From positions 1-32,538 of the forward strand of contig FTLJ01000717.1 of NCBI GenBank assembly GCA_900155495.1: a stretch of DNA of 32,538 bases, written 5' to 3'. The notes under the pieces were generated by a model, which was not told the DNA's origin, searched no databases, and saw only the letters and a list, made by a program, of their open reading frames with translations. The translations under genes were made by a program, and so were the position numbers. This document shows, one piece after another, positions 1 through 10,037 of the stretch (position 1 is the first letter of the stretch; the number at the start of each line of letters is the position of its first letter). The stretch comes from Porogramme epimiltina (lineage: Eukaryota > Basidiomycota > Agaricomycetes > Polyporales > Polyporaceae).

Positions 1-2431
1 GCGCGGGGGTGAGGGGCGGGGCGTCAGGAGAGGAGGGGGGAGGAGCCTGAGGGAGGAGAGGGAGGAGAGGGCGCGGAGCCTCCGGGGCAGCGAGCTGGTA
101 GGGCTCAGGGATTTGAAACCGCCGCGGCGGAGACGGAGGGGTCGGCGGAGGCGGCGGGGGCGCGAGGCGAGGCCAAACGCTGCAGCAGTTGCCGGCGGAC
201 GTGGGCCCGGGGCGTCGACGGGGAACTCGCGCTGAACGGGCGGGCGGCTCTGCGCTGCGCTGCGCGAGGGCTCAGGAGGGCGTGAGTGCGAGTGGGGCGC
301 ACCGAGTATGTAACCTGTAACCGCGCAACAGGGTGGGCTTAGCAGCATGTTACTTACGTACTGATGGGGGGGGGAGGTTTGAGCTGACCCGTTGGCGGTC
401 GCCCGCTGCGCCGGGTCGCGCCGGCCCTCCGCGATCGCGCGCCCGCTCGCCAGGCACGCGGGACTGTCGCGCACGCGGCTCACGTCACCCGCCCACGACG
501 CTCGCGCTCGCGCGTGCGGGGGAACCAGGCGGTGGAAGCGTCGTCTCGTAGAATGATCGACGGTTATGGCTTAGGCCTGGGGCGGGGCGCGATCGATCTC
601 TCTCTTCGGCGGTGGCGCCTGCTGTCGACACGCCAGACTTAAACCCACATGGCGCGCTGATCTCGAGCCTCGCGCGCTGGGAGGCGGCGACGCGGGGATG
701 GACACAGTTTGAACTTCGCGGACGTCAAGCTGTTTGTGACACGATACTCGGGATCGGCGTCGACGATTGCGCGAGTTCGTGGGCGCACACCGGAAGAGCT
801 GTTGGTGGGCACAGAGTGGTCCTCGAGTGCGCGACAGTTCGTGAGTATGTGGGTCCGTCCCGGGCCCCGGGCAGCGCCTGCCGTGCCACCGCGTGTGCCA
901 CTGAACTCTGGTGTCTTGTATGGACAGGTTATACAGTCCGCCCTGGCTTGTTCGGGCTGCCCGCGATCGAGTGGTGCCCAGCTGCGTACCTGGGCTGCTC
1001 GGAGGAGATAGGCATGGGCTGCATCGCTGCAAGTGCACTGATCTGGCGTTCAGCCATGCCCATTATTGCACAGGGCCATACTGGCACGCCGCTCGAGCGT
1101 CCTGCGCTGGAGATCGCCGAGCGTGGTGCGGTTTCTAGACATGATGGCGTAAAATGAGACGGTGAATAGAATAAAACGGCTGAGTAGCCGCAGCGTCACC
1201 CATTTCGTGCTCATCCGCCGCCTGGAAGCGGTAGCGCCTTATACAGTCGTCGCGACGCACCATGCGCTGGCGCTGAGAAAGAAAGCGAAGGTGCAACGGC
1301 AGCTCCAGCACAAGTTTGAAGGCGGGTCCGTCGAGCTCTATCTCGAATCTAGACGGCAGGGTCGGTCGAGTCGCGCGTGATACGCTAGGGTAGCTATAGC
1401 CTAACTAACGGCGGCGTGTCTGGAGCCTGGAGGTTTGTCGTATAATCCGTAAGAATCGGGCTGAGGACTGTCAACAGTCGGACTGGCGGGTGACGGCGGC
1501 GTGAAGGGATGTCGCCGCCGCGCGGCAGCCTCTCCGCGGCCAGGGTGGGGAGCGGAGAGGGAAACGCGTCGAACCGACTCCGCGTTGAACTGGGCCAGGG
1601 AGGGAGCACGTCGGAGTCCGGACAGGGAGGAGAAAGCATGACGACAGCCCGACGCCGGGGCCCCGGGGCGGACCGGGGGACCGGGCGGGTCGCACGCCCC
1701 CCGCGCCTGCGCGCCTGTGCCTCTTCGCGCGCAGAGAGAACAGTTTCAGCGCGTGGCGACGACACCCGCGCTCGCGACTCGCGAGCGTCCTCGACCCCGC
1801 CCCCGATCGCCTCTCCACCGCTCTCGTCCCCCTCGAGCCCCGCCCGTCCCGCGCGCGGTGCCTCGCCCGCAGACCGAGCATCTCTCGCCGCTAGGCCCCG
1901 CGCGCGTGATCCGTTAATATCCCCTCAGCGCCCCTTCCACCCCTCGCTCGGTGCCACGCCGCTGGCAGGGCGACGACACGCGACGCGACGCGGACCTGCA
2001 GGGGCGGGGGCGCGCGGGGTTTCGCCCGCGCTGGAGCGGCGAGCCTCCCAGCGGCCTGGCGGCGTGCCGGTGCCGGGCACGCGAGCGGGCGGGCGGGCAC
2101 GCGCACGCTAAACATACGCCCTCGCTTGCGCGTAGCGTTCAGGCTTCAGGCATCGGCGGGTAGCCGAACTAACCGACGAACCGACTGCTGCTGTCTGCTG
2201 TGATCGCCACAACACCACTCGTCCGACGGCCAACGACTCGACTGCTTCCCGTTTTCCCTTCGCTCTGACGTGCATGTGTCCGTGTCTCTGCGGCGCGTCT
2301 GTACAGCTCAGCTAGCTCCAGACTCAGAGGACGCCAACGCTAGGCTCCACGCCGCCGCGCACGTTCTCCCCCACACTCGTTTCGCTCTCCAAGGTTCAAA
2401 CGCGACCGCCATTCTCTCGTTATTGCTTAGC
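1..2431. other. GC-rich stretch without a convincing gene
   Basis: No reading frame here gives a protein-like translation. The open frames are Arg/Pro/Ala-rich and look like by-products of high GC content. The first 120 bases are strongly purine-rich on the + strand (runs of GAGG and GGAG). From about 1650 to 2110 the + strand is rich in C and CG. The segment just before 2432 probably contains the promoter and 5' leader of the membrane-protein gene, but I see no clear TATA box. A gene starting outside the left edge cannot be excluded. Confidence 0.5.
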
Positions 2432-4723
2432 ATGTCCGCCCTGTCACACTACATCCCCAGCCACAGCAGCAAGTGCCCCTCCCCCGGCCTCGCCCCCGGC
2501 ACTCACCGCTCACCTCACCCCTCTCTCCCGCAGCGACCCTCATCGGCATCGTCGAGGCCTGCAGCGGCGCGTTCCTGTGCGTCCCCATCCCCCGCCCGCC
2601 CCTCTCCTACTAAGCACTCGCGCTGACCCACACCGCACAGATGGCCCGCGCTCGAGCAGGCCCCATACGTATACGGCGCGCTGCGCGCAGGCGGGCGGCG
2701 CGACGCCCGCTGGGGCATGCTCCTCCTCTTCCTCCCCTGCCGCCTCGCGTCCGTCGTCTCCGTCCTGCTCGAGGCCGCCTACGTCGTCGCCTACCCACGT
2801 GGCCTCGCCCTGGTGAGTCTCGCCCCCCGCCCCCGCCTCTCGACTCTCTCGACTCTCGCCCCCCGCCTCTCGCCACACGTCGCGTGCGGTGGTGCCTGCC
2901 CGGTGCCCAGCTGGGTCCCCGGGCCCGCGTGGGGCACGTGGCTGGGGAGTTGTGCGGGCGGAATCCGGATGCTGACTTTCCTTTCCTGCCCCTGCGCTGT
3001 GTTGTGTTACTGCTCTAGAGCCTCGGCAAGGCCGCTCTGGTGAGGATTAACCTTAAACTTCGTACGCTAGACGCAGTGTCCCTGACGCACCTGTGCCACC
3101 CCCCGCACCACGGGGAACGTATACGTACCTCCGGGCGCGCGCAGGTCCTCCGCCTCGTCGCACTGCTCTTCGCGTGCGCGATCTTCCTCATGCGGGTGTA
3201 AGCGTTTCCGCCGTCTTCAGTCCTCTCGGGGCTGACGGGAGCGCGCGCGCAGGAATTTGCTCTGGCGGAACAGGTACGTGTGGGTGCTCTCCGCGATCTC
3301 GCAGCTCGCGCTCTTCGGCGCGACCGTCGCAGGTGCGTCCCTTCGCGCGTGCGGGACGGTGCGACAGCTCACCAGGGCCCCCGCAGAGCTGTCGCAGCCG
3401 TTCCAGGAGTCGTTCTTCGGCCACTCTGACCTCGCCGTCACCTCCCTCTGTGAGCTCCCTTGCCCTCTTCTTCCCGGCGTCCGCGTGCCGCTTGCTGACC
3501 CGCGGAACGCGTAGGGATATACCTCTCGACCGTCGTCTTCACCTTCTCGATCATCGGCATCTTCGGGCCCCAGCACCGCGCGCACGGCCCCTCCGCTCGC
3601 CACGCGGATACGGGTGCGCCGGGCGCGCTCGCGCGCATCGCGCGCCGCATGGACCAGGAGGGCATGGGCGGCGTCGCCGTGTGCTGGGTCTCGTCCGTCA
3701 CTGTCTCGGTGGGTCCGCATGCGCGTGGGGTTATGCGGTGTGGATGTGGGCTGACACTGTGTGTGTGGGTGTGAAGTCTGTTTATTTGTTTATGAAGGAT
3801 TCTAGTGGTGAGTCAGGTTTGTTCATTGCGTCCCCTGCGGTGGCCGTGCTTACCTGTATTGTGGGGCCCCGTTAGGATATACGCGTCGAGTACGTCTTCG
3901 TCTATTTTCGTAGGCTCTTGCGCTCACTAGCTCCGCCCTCATCGCAGATTCTGTGCTACGTCGGCTGTAAGTCCCCCTCCCCATTTCCCAGCGCAAAAGT
4001 CAAATGAACCTCACCTTGCGTCACACCACCAACGCCACCCCCCTCCCTTCGCCAGGGCTGATCTTGTACGTCTCCAACACCCACTCCCCGCCTTGCGCCT
4101 CCGCTCACCCCCACCGCCCACGTAGCGTGCACACCGCGTGCCTCCAGTACCGCCGCCTCGCCGCCTCCAGCGCCGGCCTCTTCTCCGCCGACCCCGTCCC
4201 CGGCTCCCCGCCGCACCCCAGCTCCGCCCCGTGCGCCCCCTCTCGCGCTTTGCTCCTCGTCCCTAGCACGGCTAACGCGCATATACTGACAGTGACGGAG
4301 GCGACGCGTCCGTCACGCGCGGCAGCGCGACGCTGCCCCCCGACGCCTCAGCGGCGGGCGGGAAGGGCCGGCCGCAGCTCAGCCTCGACGTCGACATCAG
4401 CGGCGAGGACGCGGTGGAGCTCGAGGCGCTTTCGTCGAGCGGCAGGTGCGCCGCCCCCCTCTCCTTCCCTCCCATTCCGACCTGTGTTCAAAGGCTGACC
4501 GTGGTCGTGTGTGTGCAGGGGCACGGGGACCGTGACTTCCGCGTCGAGCGCGCCGGGCACGTCTGCGTTGACATCGCCGGGGACGGAGCGCGACCTGCCC
4601 TCCGCCTCGTCTGCGACGCTAATCTCGCCCTCGTCGCTGCACGTGCACTCGCACTCACCGTCGCCCACCCCGTTCGCCCCGCTCTCCCCGTCACCGTTCG
4701 CCCCCCGCGGCGCCCCGGCCTGA
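2432..4723 (+). CDS. Multi-pass membrane protein of unknown function, 13 exons
   Basis: Proposed exons are 2432-2468, 2534-2576, 2641-2812, 3019-3039, 3145-3197, 3253-3332, 3387-3449, 3515-3708, 3948-3966, 4056-4065, 4126-4230, 4293-4445 and 4519-4723. They keep phase throughout and give 384 residues. About six hydrophobic segments are visible, including MLLLFLPCRLASVVSVLLEA, VLRLVALLFACAIFLM, VLSAISQLALFGATVAG, IYLSTVVFTFSIIGIFG and VSSVTVSILCYVGWLIFV. The C-terminal third is a hydrophilic, Ser/Thr/Pro-rich tail that is probably cytoplasmic. I do not recognise the family and assign no function. The start is supported because only this ATG, joined by a GC-AG intron, gives the right phase into TLIGIVEACSGAFLW. 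The 60 nt intron 4066-4125 is in frame and could be retained. The 239 nt intron 3709-3947 could hide another exon. Confidence 0.72.
2469..2533 (+). other. Candidate GC-AG intron
   Basis: The donor reads GCAAGT, the usual 5' site of the minor GC-AG intron class, and the acceptor is a pyrimidine-rich CCCGCAG. Removing it joins MSALSHYIPSHS in phase to TLIGIVEACSG. No GT donor between the ATG and the acceptor gives that phase. Confidence 0.5.
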
Positions 4724-4797
4724 GCCCCCCACTCCCCTCCCTGCTTCTTCGCGCTCCCCTGCTCGGCGGCGTGTCGAGCCCCGCCCGCCGGGTGCTT

Positions 4798-4821
4798 CCC
4801 ATCCCCATCCCCATCCCCATT
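4798..4821 (+). repeat. Short (CCCATC)n tandem repeat
   Basis: Four consecutive copies of a C/A/T hexamer lie just after the stop codon of the membrane-protein gene. It is a simple microsatellite with no evident function. Confidence 0.8.
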
Positions 4822-5042
4822 CGTCTTCGTCCCCCCCTGCAGTCATCCATCGCAAATCGTCTCCCCGCTTGTCCCGCCTTCCCCGCCGGCCGCACGGCGG
4901 CGCGCGTTGCACTTCTCTCGCTTCGCGCGTCGCGTTTTACGTCCGCGCTGCGCTGCCGGCGCGGGCGTCGGTCCGCACTCGCGCGTCGCCCCGCTCGCGT
5001 GCTTCGCGCTTCCCCTCCCCTTCCTCCTTCTCGCGTTCTCGT

Positions 5043-5110
5043 GTTCTCGCGTTCTTGGGCTCACGCGTTCTTGCGTTCACGCGTTGCCGGGTTCTCGCGT
5101 TCTTGGGCTC
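5043..5110 (+). repeat. Direct repeat of a 20 nt unit inside a TTCTCGCG-rich block
   Basis: The unit GTTCTCGCGTTCTTGGGCTC is exact at 5043-5062 and again at 5091-5110, 48 bases apart. Related pieces (TTCACGCGTT, TTCTTGCG, TTCGGTTCTCGC) fill the gap and flanks, giving a degenerate minisatellite of about 100 bases. It is probably in the 3' UTR of the upstream gene. Confidence 0.8.
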
Positions 5111-5363
5111 TTCGGTTCTCGCCTGCGGGCGCTGTGTTCCAGAGGTGTAGCATAAGAGTCGTATAGTACACGGTATAAGGTCGTAGCAATACACGGCGCG
5201 TCCGGCATGTTCCAGGGTAGAGCGAGTCAGCGGGAGAGCGAAACGGGCGGGGGGAGGTGAGTAGCGGAGTGTGTGCGGATAGTAGAGGGGCAATAGATGC
5301 GTGCTGGGCGGAAGGTGGTGGGGTCGAGGAAGGGAAGGGAGGAGGGCAGAGAGATGGAGGGTG

Positions 5364-7021
5364 CTAGCAGATCACGCACTCGGCGTTGCTGGGCTGGACG
5401 AGCCGCGCGTCGAGGCGTGCGACGAGTGCACCGTCGGGCTCCAGGTACGGGCATCCCCTGTGCAAGAACGAGGAAGAAAACGTCAGCCTCCGTGCTCGCT
5501 ACATCACTATACAAGTAGACACCAGCACGACGCGTGCACGCGTTGTGGGAGGGGGGAAGAGGGAAGAGAGCGAAACGAGAGAAATGAGGGGGAGGGGTAC
5601 GCACTTGAACTGCAAACTGTTCGCGAGCGCGTTCTCCTCGAGCGCGACGACGACCGCAGGCGCATGGCCGTCGCGCCGCCCGCGCGGCGCGGAGAGCTGC
5701 GTGTGCGCGCGCAGCGGGACCTCGATCGGCGGCCGCAGCTTCCCTCTGGGGTCCCCGCGCGACATCGCCGCGACCGCGTCGAAGAGCGACGTCGGCGGCC
5801 CCGCGCTCGCCGGTGACGCCGGGGAGGCAGGCGCAGGCGCAGATGCACTCGTAGACGCAGAGGGGGAGCCGGGGTCAGGGCAGTCGGCGGAGTCGCGCGG
5901 GGGCGCGGCGGTGCGCCCGCGGGGGTCCTCGACGACGACGCGGGCATCGAGCCAGGACGGGGGGCTGTTCGAGAGGAGGGAGATGCAGAGGACCCAGCTG
6001 CCGGGTTTGATGTGTCCATGGCCGTAGCGCATGAGACGGCGGTCGTGGTGCCCTACGACGAGGAAGGAGAGTTGCCAGAGGCGGCCTGTGGGCGCAGGGT
6101 GCGTCGGTGCTCGCTCGCTCGGTATAGGAGATGGGAGGGGCAGGGCGGGAGGTCTTGTGGTGGGGGAGAGGACGCACCTTTCGCGATGAACTCCAAGTTG
6201 ATCGCCTCCGATATGCGCATGCGCTTCTGGAAGAGCGGGATGTGCATGCGCGCGATGAACGCGCCCTCGTCCTCGGGCACGTCCGCGACGTCGACGTCGT
6301 CGACGGGCACCGTGCCGCCCGTGATGATCTCCTCCTTGCCCGTCAGCGGCGCGAACGCGGGCGTGCGCCGCAGCCGCTGGAAGAGCGCGTGGTCGCACGC
6401 GTGCAGGCACGCGAGCCGCAGCTCGTCGACCGTCGCGTCCGTGAGCGGCGCCGCGCGCGCGAGGAGCAGGGTGATGAGGTCCGGGGAATCAGCTTCTGCG
6501 GCCGCGGGCGGTGGGGCGCCGCCGCCCCCACCGCCGCCGTGCGTGGGGCGGTTGATGATCGCCCAGTAGAGCGGGGTGTGGCCCTCGAGCGCGGGCTCCT
6601 GCAGGAGCGCGGAGAGCGAGAGGTCGTACGTCTTGCACGCGTCCGCGCACGAGTCGAGCACGCCGCGCGCGGCGTGCGGGTCGCCGTGCTTGACGAGGTC
6701 GCGGAGGAGCATGAGCAGCGTGGCGCGCACCTCTTTCACTGCGCGGTTGCTGGGCCCGAAGCTGAACCATCCTAGCTTTCCAGAGGGGGAGGGTGCGGGG
6801 GTCGAGGTGCTTGCGGAGGGATCTTTGGGCGACTGGGGGGAGTTTGGAGGGAGCGATGGGGGGTGGTAGTTGGACGGGCCGGCCTTTTCGTTGAGGGGTA
6901 GTGGCCGCGGGGGAAGGTCCTCGAGCGCGTCGTATGAAGGAGGCAAATCTTCGACAGGTACCTCCACTTCATCCCCTGGAAGAGGCGGCTTGTCGATGAT
7001 CATGCCTGAGCGAAGCCCCAT
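5364..7021 (-). CDS. Ankyrin-like protein with PPxY motif, 3 exons
   Basis: Exons 7021-6178, 6085-5605 and 5457-5364 keep phase and give 472 residues. The N-terminus is Pro-rich and disordered and contains EDLPPSYDALEDLPPRP, with a PPSY motif of the kind bound by WW domains (for example Rsp5-type ubiquitin ligases). The middle is helical and includes GHTPLYWAIINRP, which matches the GxTPLxxAI core of an ankyrin repeat. Neighbouring helices (LITLLLARAAPL, VDELRLACLHACD) fit further degenerate repeats. A Gly/Pro run interrupts the domain near residue 170. The C-terminal exon ends with LVQPSNAECVIC. The ATG at 7021 is the first in frame, and an ATAATATA element lies about 55 bases upstream. The role is unknown; a scaffold or adaptor is only an inference. 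Confidence 0.75.
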
Positions 7022-7511
7022 AGCTGAGTATCGAAGCCCAGGAAATCAGGAATGCACGGAACAACGTACTGTGCGTATATTATCTAGGAGTTGCGGGGCC
7101 TGCGGAGGGGCGCGTGGAGGTCGTAGGGGCGAGTCAAGGTGGAAAATCCAGTGAGGCAGATGCTGGGTACGCTACTTGGTGGACAGTGCGCAGGGCTGCG
7201 ATCAAGGTCGAGGCGGCTGCGCGCTCTCGCCGGCGGGGTGACGCCTCGTCGGCCGCAGCGCCTGGGCGGTGCAACTTGTCATCGTCTACATCCCTCGTTC
7301 CTAGGCTTGAAGGTCTCGCAGGCAGGAGCAGTCATGAAGAGGGGAGATTCTGGACTTGTGGGTGTGCAAGGTGAGCTAGATCGCCGCCGTTCTCGTTGTG
7401 GAGGGGTTTTTGAGCTGCGGCTCAACAAATATCACGCAGTTTAGGTGTCAACAGCGTTTATAGACAATCTATTCGATTTCACGTGCTACAACTCCAATAC
7501 GAAGACCGCTC
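7022..7511. other. Promoter side of the ankyrin-like gene
   Basis: No gene is supported. The part next to 7021 should hold the minus-strand promoter; rc ATAATATA at about 7073-7082 is a possible TATA element. The rest shows nothing recognisable. Confidence 0.4.
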
Positions 7512-7706
7512 TCATTCGCGGAGCACGTTAGAGCGGGCGTAGAGGGAGCGGATCAGTGATATGAAGGCCGCGGGGTAGTATCGGAACCGCGAAGTCTTTG
7601 GTTCCTCGACGCGGAGACTGGCCGGGAATGGGTCAGGGTAAGCTTGATCGTCTTGAGTCGTCTTCTTGGCCGTCGAGACTGCGGTTGGGTGGAGCATCGG
7701 GAGCAT
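7512..7706 (-). CDS. Possible small protein of 64 residues
   Basis: An uninterrupted frame from ATG (7706) to TGA (7512) encodes 64 residues: a Lys/Thr/Asp-rich N-terminal half, then YYPAAFISLIRSLYARSNVLRE. The second half looks like an amphipathic, basic helix. A TATATAA-like element lies on the same strand at about 7739-7746, some 35 bases before the ATG. That is close, so transcription would have to start almost at the start codon, or translation would start elsewhere. I do not recognise the protein. The unforced composition and nearby TATA favour a real gene, but chance is not excluded. Confidence 0.35.
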   Translation of the reverse strand: MLPMLHPTAVSTAKKTTQDDQAYPDPFPASLRVEEPKTSRFRYYPAAFISLIRSLYARSNVLRE

Positions 7707-7746
7707 CAGGCGAAGGACGGACCTTCCCGAAGAACGACTATATAAG

Positions 7747-8961
7747 CCAGCTACGACGGGTTCAGTCGCCCCCCCTCTCCCATTACTCGTTAGGCTTGGC
7801 GTTCGAAGACCTCGGGAAGACAGGTCAATGAAGGGCCCGGCACTCAATACAAGGAAACATGTCGGCATTGCGCCCTAGGTCAGCCGGTACGCCACACATT
7901 CCGACATACGCAAGACCTGGGATTCAAGAGCAGGATCGGAATGCTGAATGGTCGAGCTAGCACGCTAAGGCACGACGACAGAGCACGGGACGCACTAGAA
8001 GAAGCGTCGAGGCCCGCGTGGCTCTCTTCTGTCCATACGAACCTTCGTCAGAGCCCGTGGCACTTGCACCGAAGCCACATCTTCGCAATCTCTGTCGAGC
8101 GGGAGGGCAGGAGAGATCACTGAATATTCCATATCCACACGCTACAGCGCCCGATACGAGGCTGGAGGTACGTCTCAGCCTATCCATATGCAGCGGGCCG
8201 TCCCTGCAAGCCACATGCTGTCCTCTCACGCAGGCTCGCGGACGCTTCCATCGAGGACTCGGGCGAAGCGTAGTGGCGGATCGTAGGTGGACGTGCCGAG
8301 CAAGACAGATGGAGGTGATAACAAGAGAGAACCTTGTATGTCGCTCGACGCTCACGAAGGTGTTCGGCCGCCAACGATCACGCATGCCCTTTTCAGGAAC
8401 CACACGCTCGGAACGGACAAACCTTGCCCGATCCGGCTTTTCCGAGTGGATGTTGACTTGCCGACGGTCAGACGAGCTCATCCCGGCCCCCGTCGGTAAC
8501 GTACAACTCGCTTGCTGACTGCGTTGCAGAGCGGAGGGGGGCAGATCTGCATCCCCAGCCGCCACCAGCAGCATCGGAGGACCAGCCACCACGACCGCTG
8601 CAGTCCACAACACGGCACAGATAATTCGATCAGATTCGTGAACAGCGGCCCTCCGTATCAAGCTCTCGCGGAACCTTCGCAGTGGCTCTCGACGCCGCTC
8701 GTTAGGGAACCCGGGGCACCAACTCGCATGCAACGCATCACACGGCTTCTCCAGCTGGAGGACGGCGATTGTAAATGGCAGTTTCTCCTGATGCCCAGCC
8801 CACGGACCCTCTTCCATTGCCCTCTCGTCGTTTCTATGATTCTCTGCCCGCGTGCCCCCACCACAATCGCTAGGCTTGTGACCGCGTACCTTGGAAGAAA
8901 GAAGACAACACGTCCGCCCGTGCCAGTAGTCAGCCACTGTTCTCCTCGGCCACTCATGTCG
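7747..8961. other. Lower-GC intergenic stretch without a supported gene
   Basis: Base composition is visibly more balanced than in the flanking genes. A long minus-strand frame (8937-7957) is open for 326 codons but begins at GTG. Its translation is Arg/Cys/Ser-rich with no hydrophobic core or recognisable motif. It may be a chance frame or decayed sequence. I see no transposase or terminal repeats. Confidence 0.45.
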
Positions 8962-8968
8962 GTATAAA
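8962..8968 (+). promoter_or_regulatory. TATA box of the GH18 gene
   Basis: GTATAAAG lies about 100 bases upstream of the ATG at 9066 on the same strand, a usual spacing for a fungal TATA box with a short 5' leader. Confidence 0.5.
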
Positions 8969-9065
8969 GCCCACGGACGCCTGCCCGCCTCACGACGTGG
9001 TCCCGCCCGCCTACGCCTACGCTGCAGCAGCCCCCACCCTTCCGCCCCCGCAACAACTGCCCGCC

Positions 9066-10037
9066 ATGGTCGCCGTCGCGAACCGCGTGGTGATGTACTA
9101 CCAGACGCAGTACCGGAACGGCCAATACGTCTCGCCGCTGCCGCTCATCGGCTACGTGACCCACCTCCTCCTCGCGGCGTTCCACCTCAACATGGGCCAC
9201 GTCGGCCCGGACATCGTGCATCTGAACGACTTCCAGCCCGCGGACCCGTGGTTCGCGCCCATGTGGCCGGACATCGCGATGATGCAGGGCAACGGGACGA
9301 AGGTGCTCGGGATGCTGGGCGGCGCCGCGCCGGGGACGTACGACTGCCTTGTGGACTCGCTCTTCGACACGTACTACCCGCCGCTGCGGGACGTGATCGC
9401 GACGTACAAGCTGGACGGGATGGACCTCGACGTGGAGCAGTCCGTGTCGCCCGCGACGATCGGGCGGCTCATCACGACGCTCAAGGCGGACTTCGGGGAC
9501 GACTTCCTGATCACGCTCGCGCCCGTCGCGTCGGCGCTGACCGAGGGCGGGAACCTGTCCGGGTTCGACTACATCGAGCTCGAGGCGAACATGGGCGCGG
9601 ACATCGCGTTCTACAACGCGCAGTTCTACTCGGGCTTCGGCACGTTCTTCCCCGAGAGCCAGTACGAGGCCATCATCGACTACGAGCAGGGCATCGACCC
9701 CGCGCGCGTGACGGCGACGGTGCTGACGAACCCGTCCAACGGGTTCGGGTACGTCTCCCCGGACAACGTGGTCACGAGCATCGAGAACCTCATGGAGAAG
9801 TACGGGACGGGCTGGGGCGGCGTCGGCGGCTGGGAGTACTTCAACTCGCTGCCGGACGCGAGCCAGCCGTGGGAGTGGGCGGTCACGATGAAGAACGCCA
9901 TGTCCGTGCAGAAGGCCAAGATGGACGCGCGCGTCCAGGCGCGTGCAGAGGCGGACGCCGCGGACGAGGCGGAGGCGGACCGGCGGCGGGCGCGCACGCG
10001 GAGCTTCAGACTCGCCGCGGCGAACTCGGCGAACTGA
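9066..10037 (+). CDS. GH18 family glycosidase (chitinase or endo-N-acetylglucosaminidase type), intracellular
   Basis: A single exon encodes 323 residues. The start is the ATG at 9066 in a GCCATGG context; the frame is open upstream but has no earlier ATG. DGMDLDVEQ (residues 116-124) is the GH18 DxxDxDxE signature, and Glu124 is the predicted acid/base. VLGMLGG stands for the SxGG motif on strand beta3. Further barrel strands include FLITLAPVASAL, IAFYNAQFYSG and VGGWEYFNSLP. The family cleaves beta-1,4 links next to N-acetylglucosamine in chitin or N-glycans. The lack of a signal peptide and the short single-domain form fit the cytosolic, endo-N-acetylglucosaminidase-like fungal group, but substrate cannot be read from sequence. 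The C-terminus is a charged, Ala/Arg-rich helix of about 45 residues beyond the barrel. Confidence 0.85.
   Translation: MVAVANRVVMYYQTQYRNGQYVSPLPLIGYVTHLLLAAFHLNMGHVGPDIVHLNDFQPADPWFAPMWPDIAMMQGNGTKVLGMLGGAAPGTYDCLVDSLFDTYYPPLRDVIATYKLDGMDLDVEQSVSPATIGRLITTLKADFGDDFLITLAPVASALTEGGNLSGFDYIELEANMGADIAFYNAQFYSGFGTFFPESQYEAIIDYEQGIDPARVTATVLTNPSNGFGYVSPDNVVTSIENLMEKYGTGWGGVGGWEYFNSLPDASQPWEWAVTMKNAMSVQKAKMDARVQARAEADAADEAEADRRRARTRSFRLAAANSAN

Larger units (their letters stand above)
4724..5363. other. Shared 3' region of two convergent genes, with simple repeats
   Basis: No gene is seen. The interval lies between the stop of the + strand membrane protein and the stop of the - strand ankyrin-like gene. 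It holds a CCATCC run and a GTTCTCGCGTTCTTGGGCTC repeat block, so it is probably 3' untranslated sequence for both genes. Confidence 0.6.

Noticed and set aside
612..1157. 181-codon frame as a gene in the left region
   Set aside because: No domain or splice pattern is evident, another long frame lies on the opposite strand, and the translation is not protein-like.
7957..8937. 326-codon minus-strand open frame
   Set aside because: It starts at GTG, has an Arg/Cys/Ser-rich translation without motifs or hydrophobic core, and overlaps the GH18 promoter. Likely chance.
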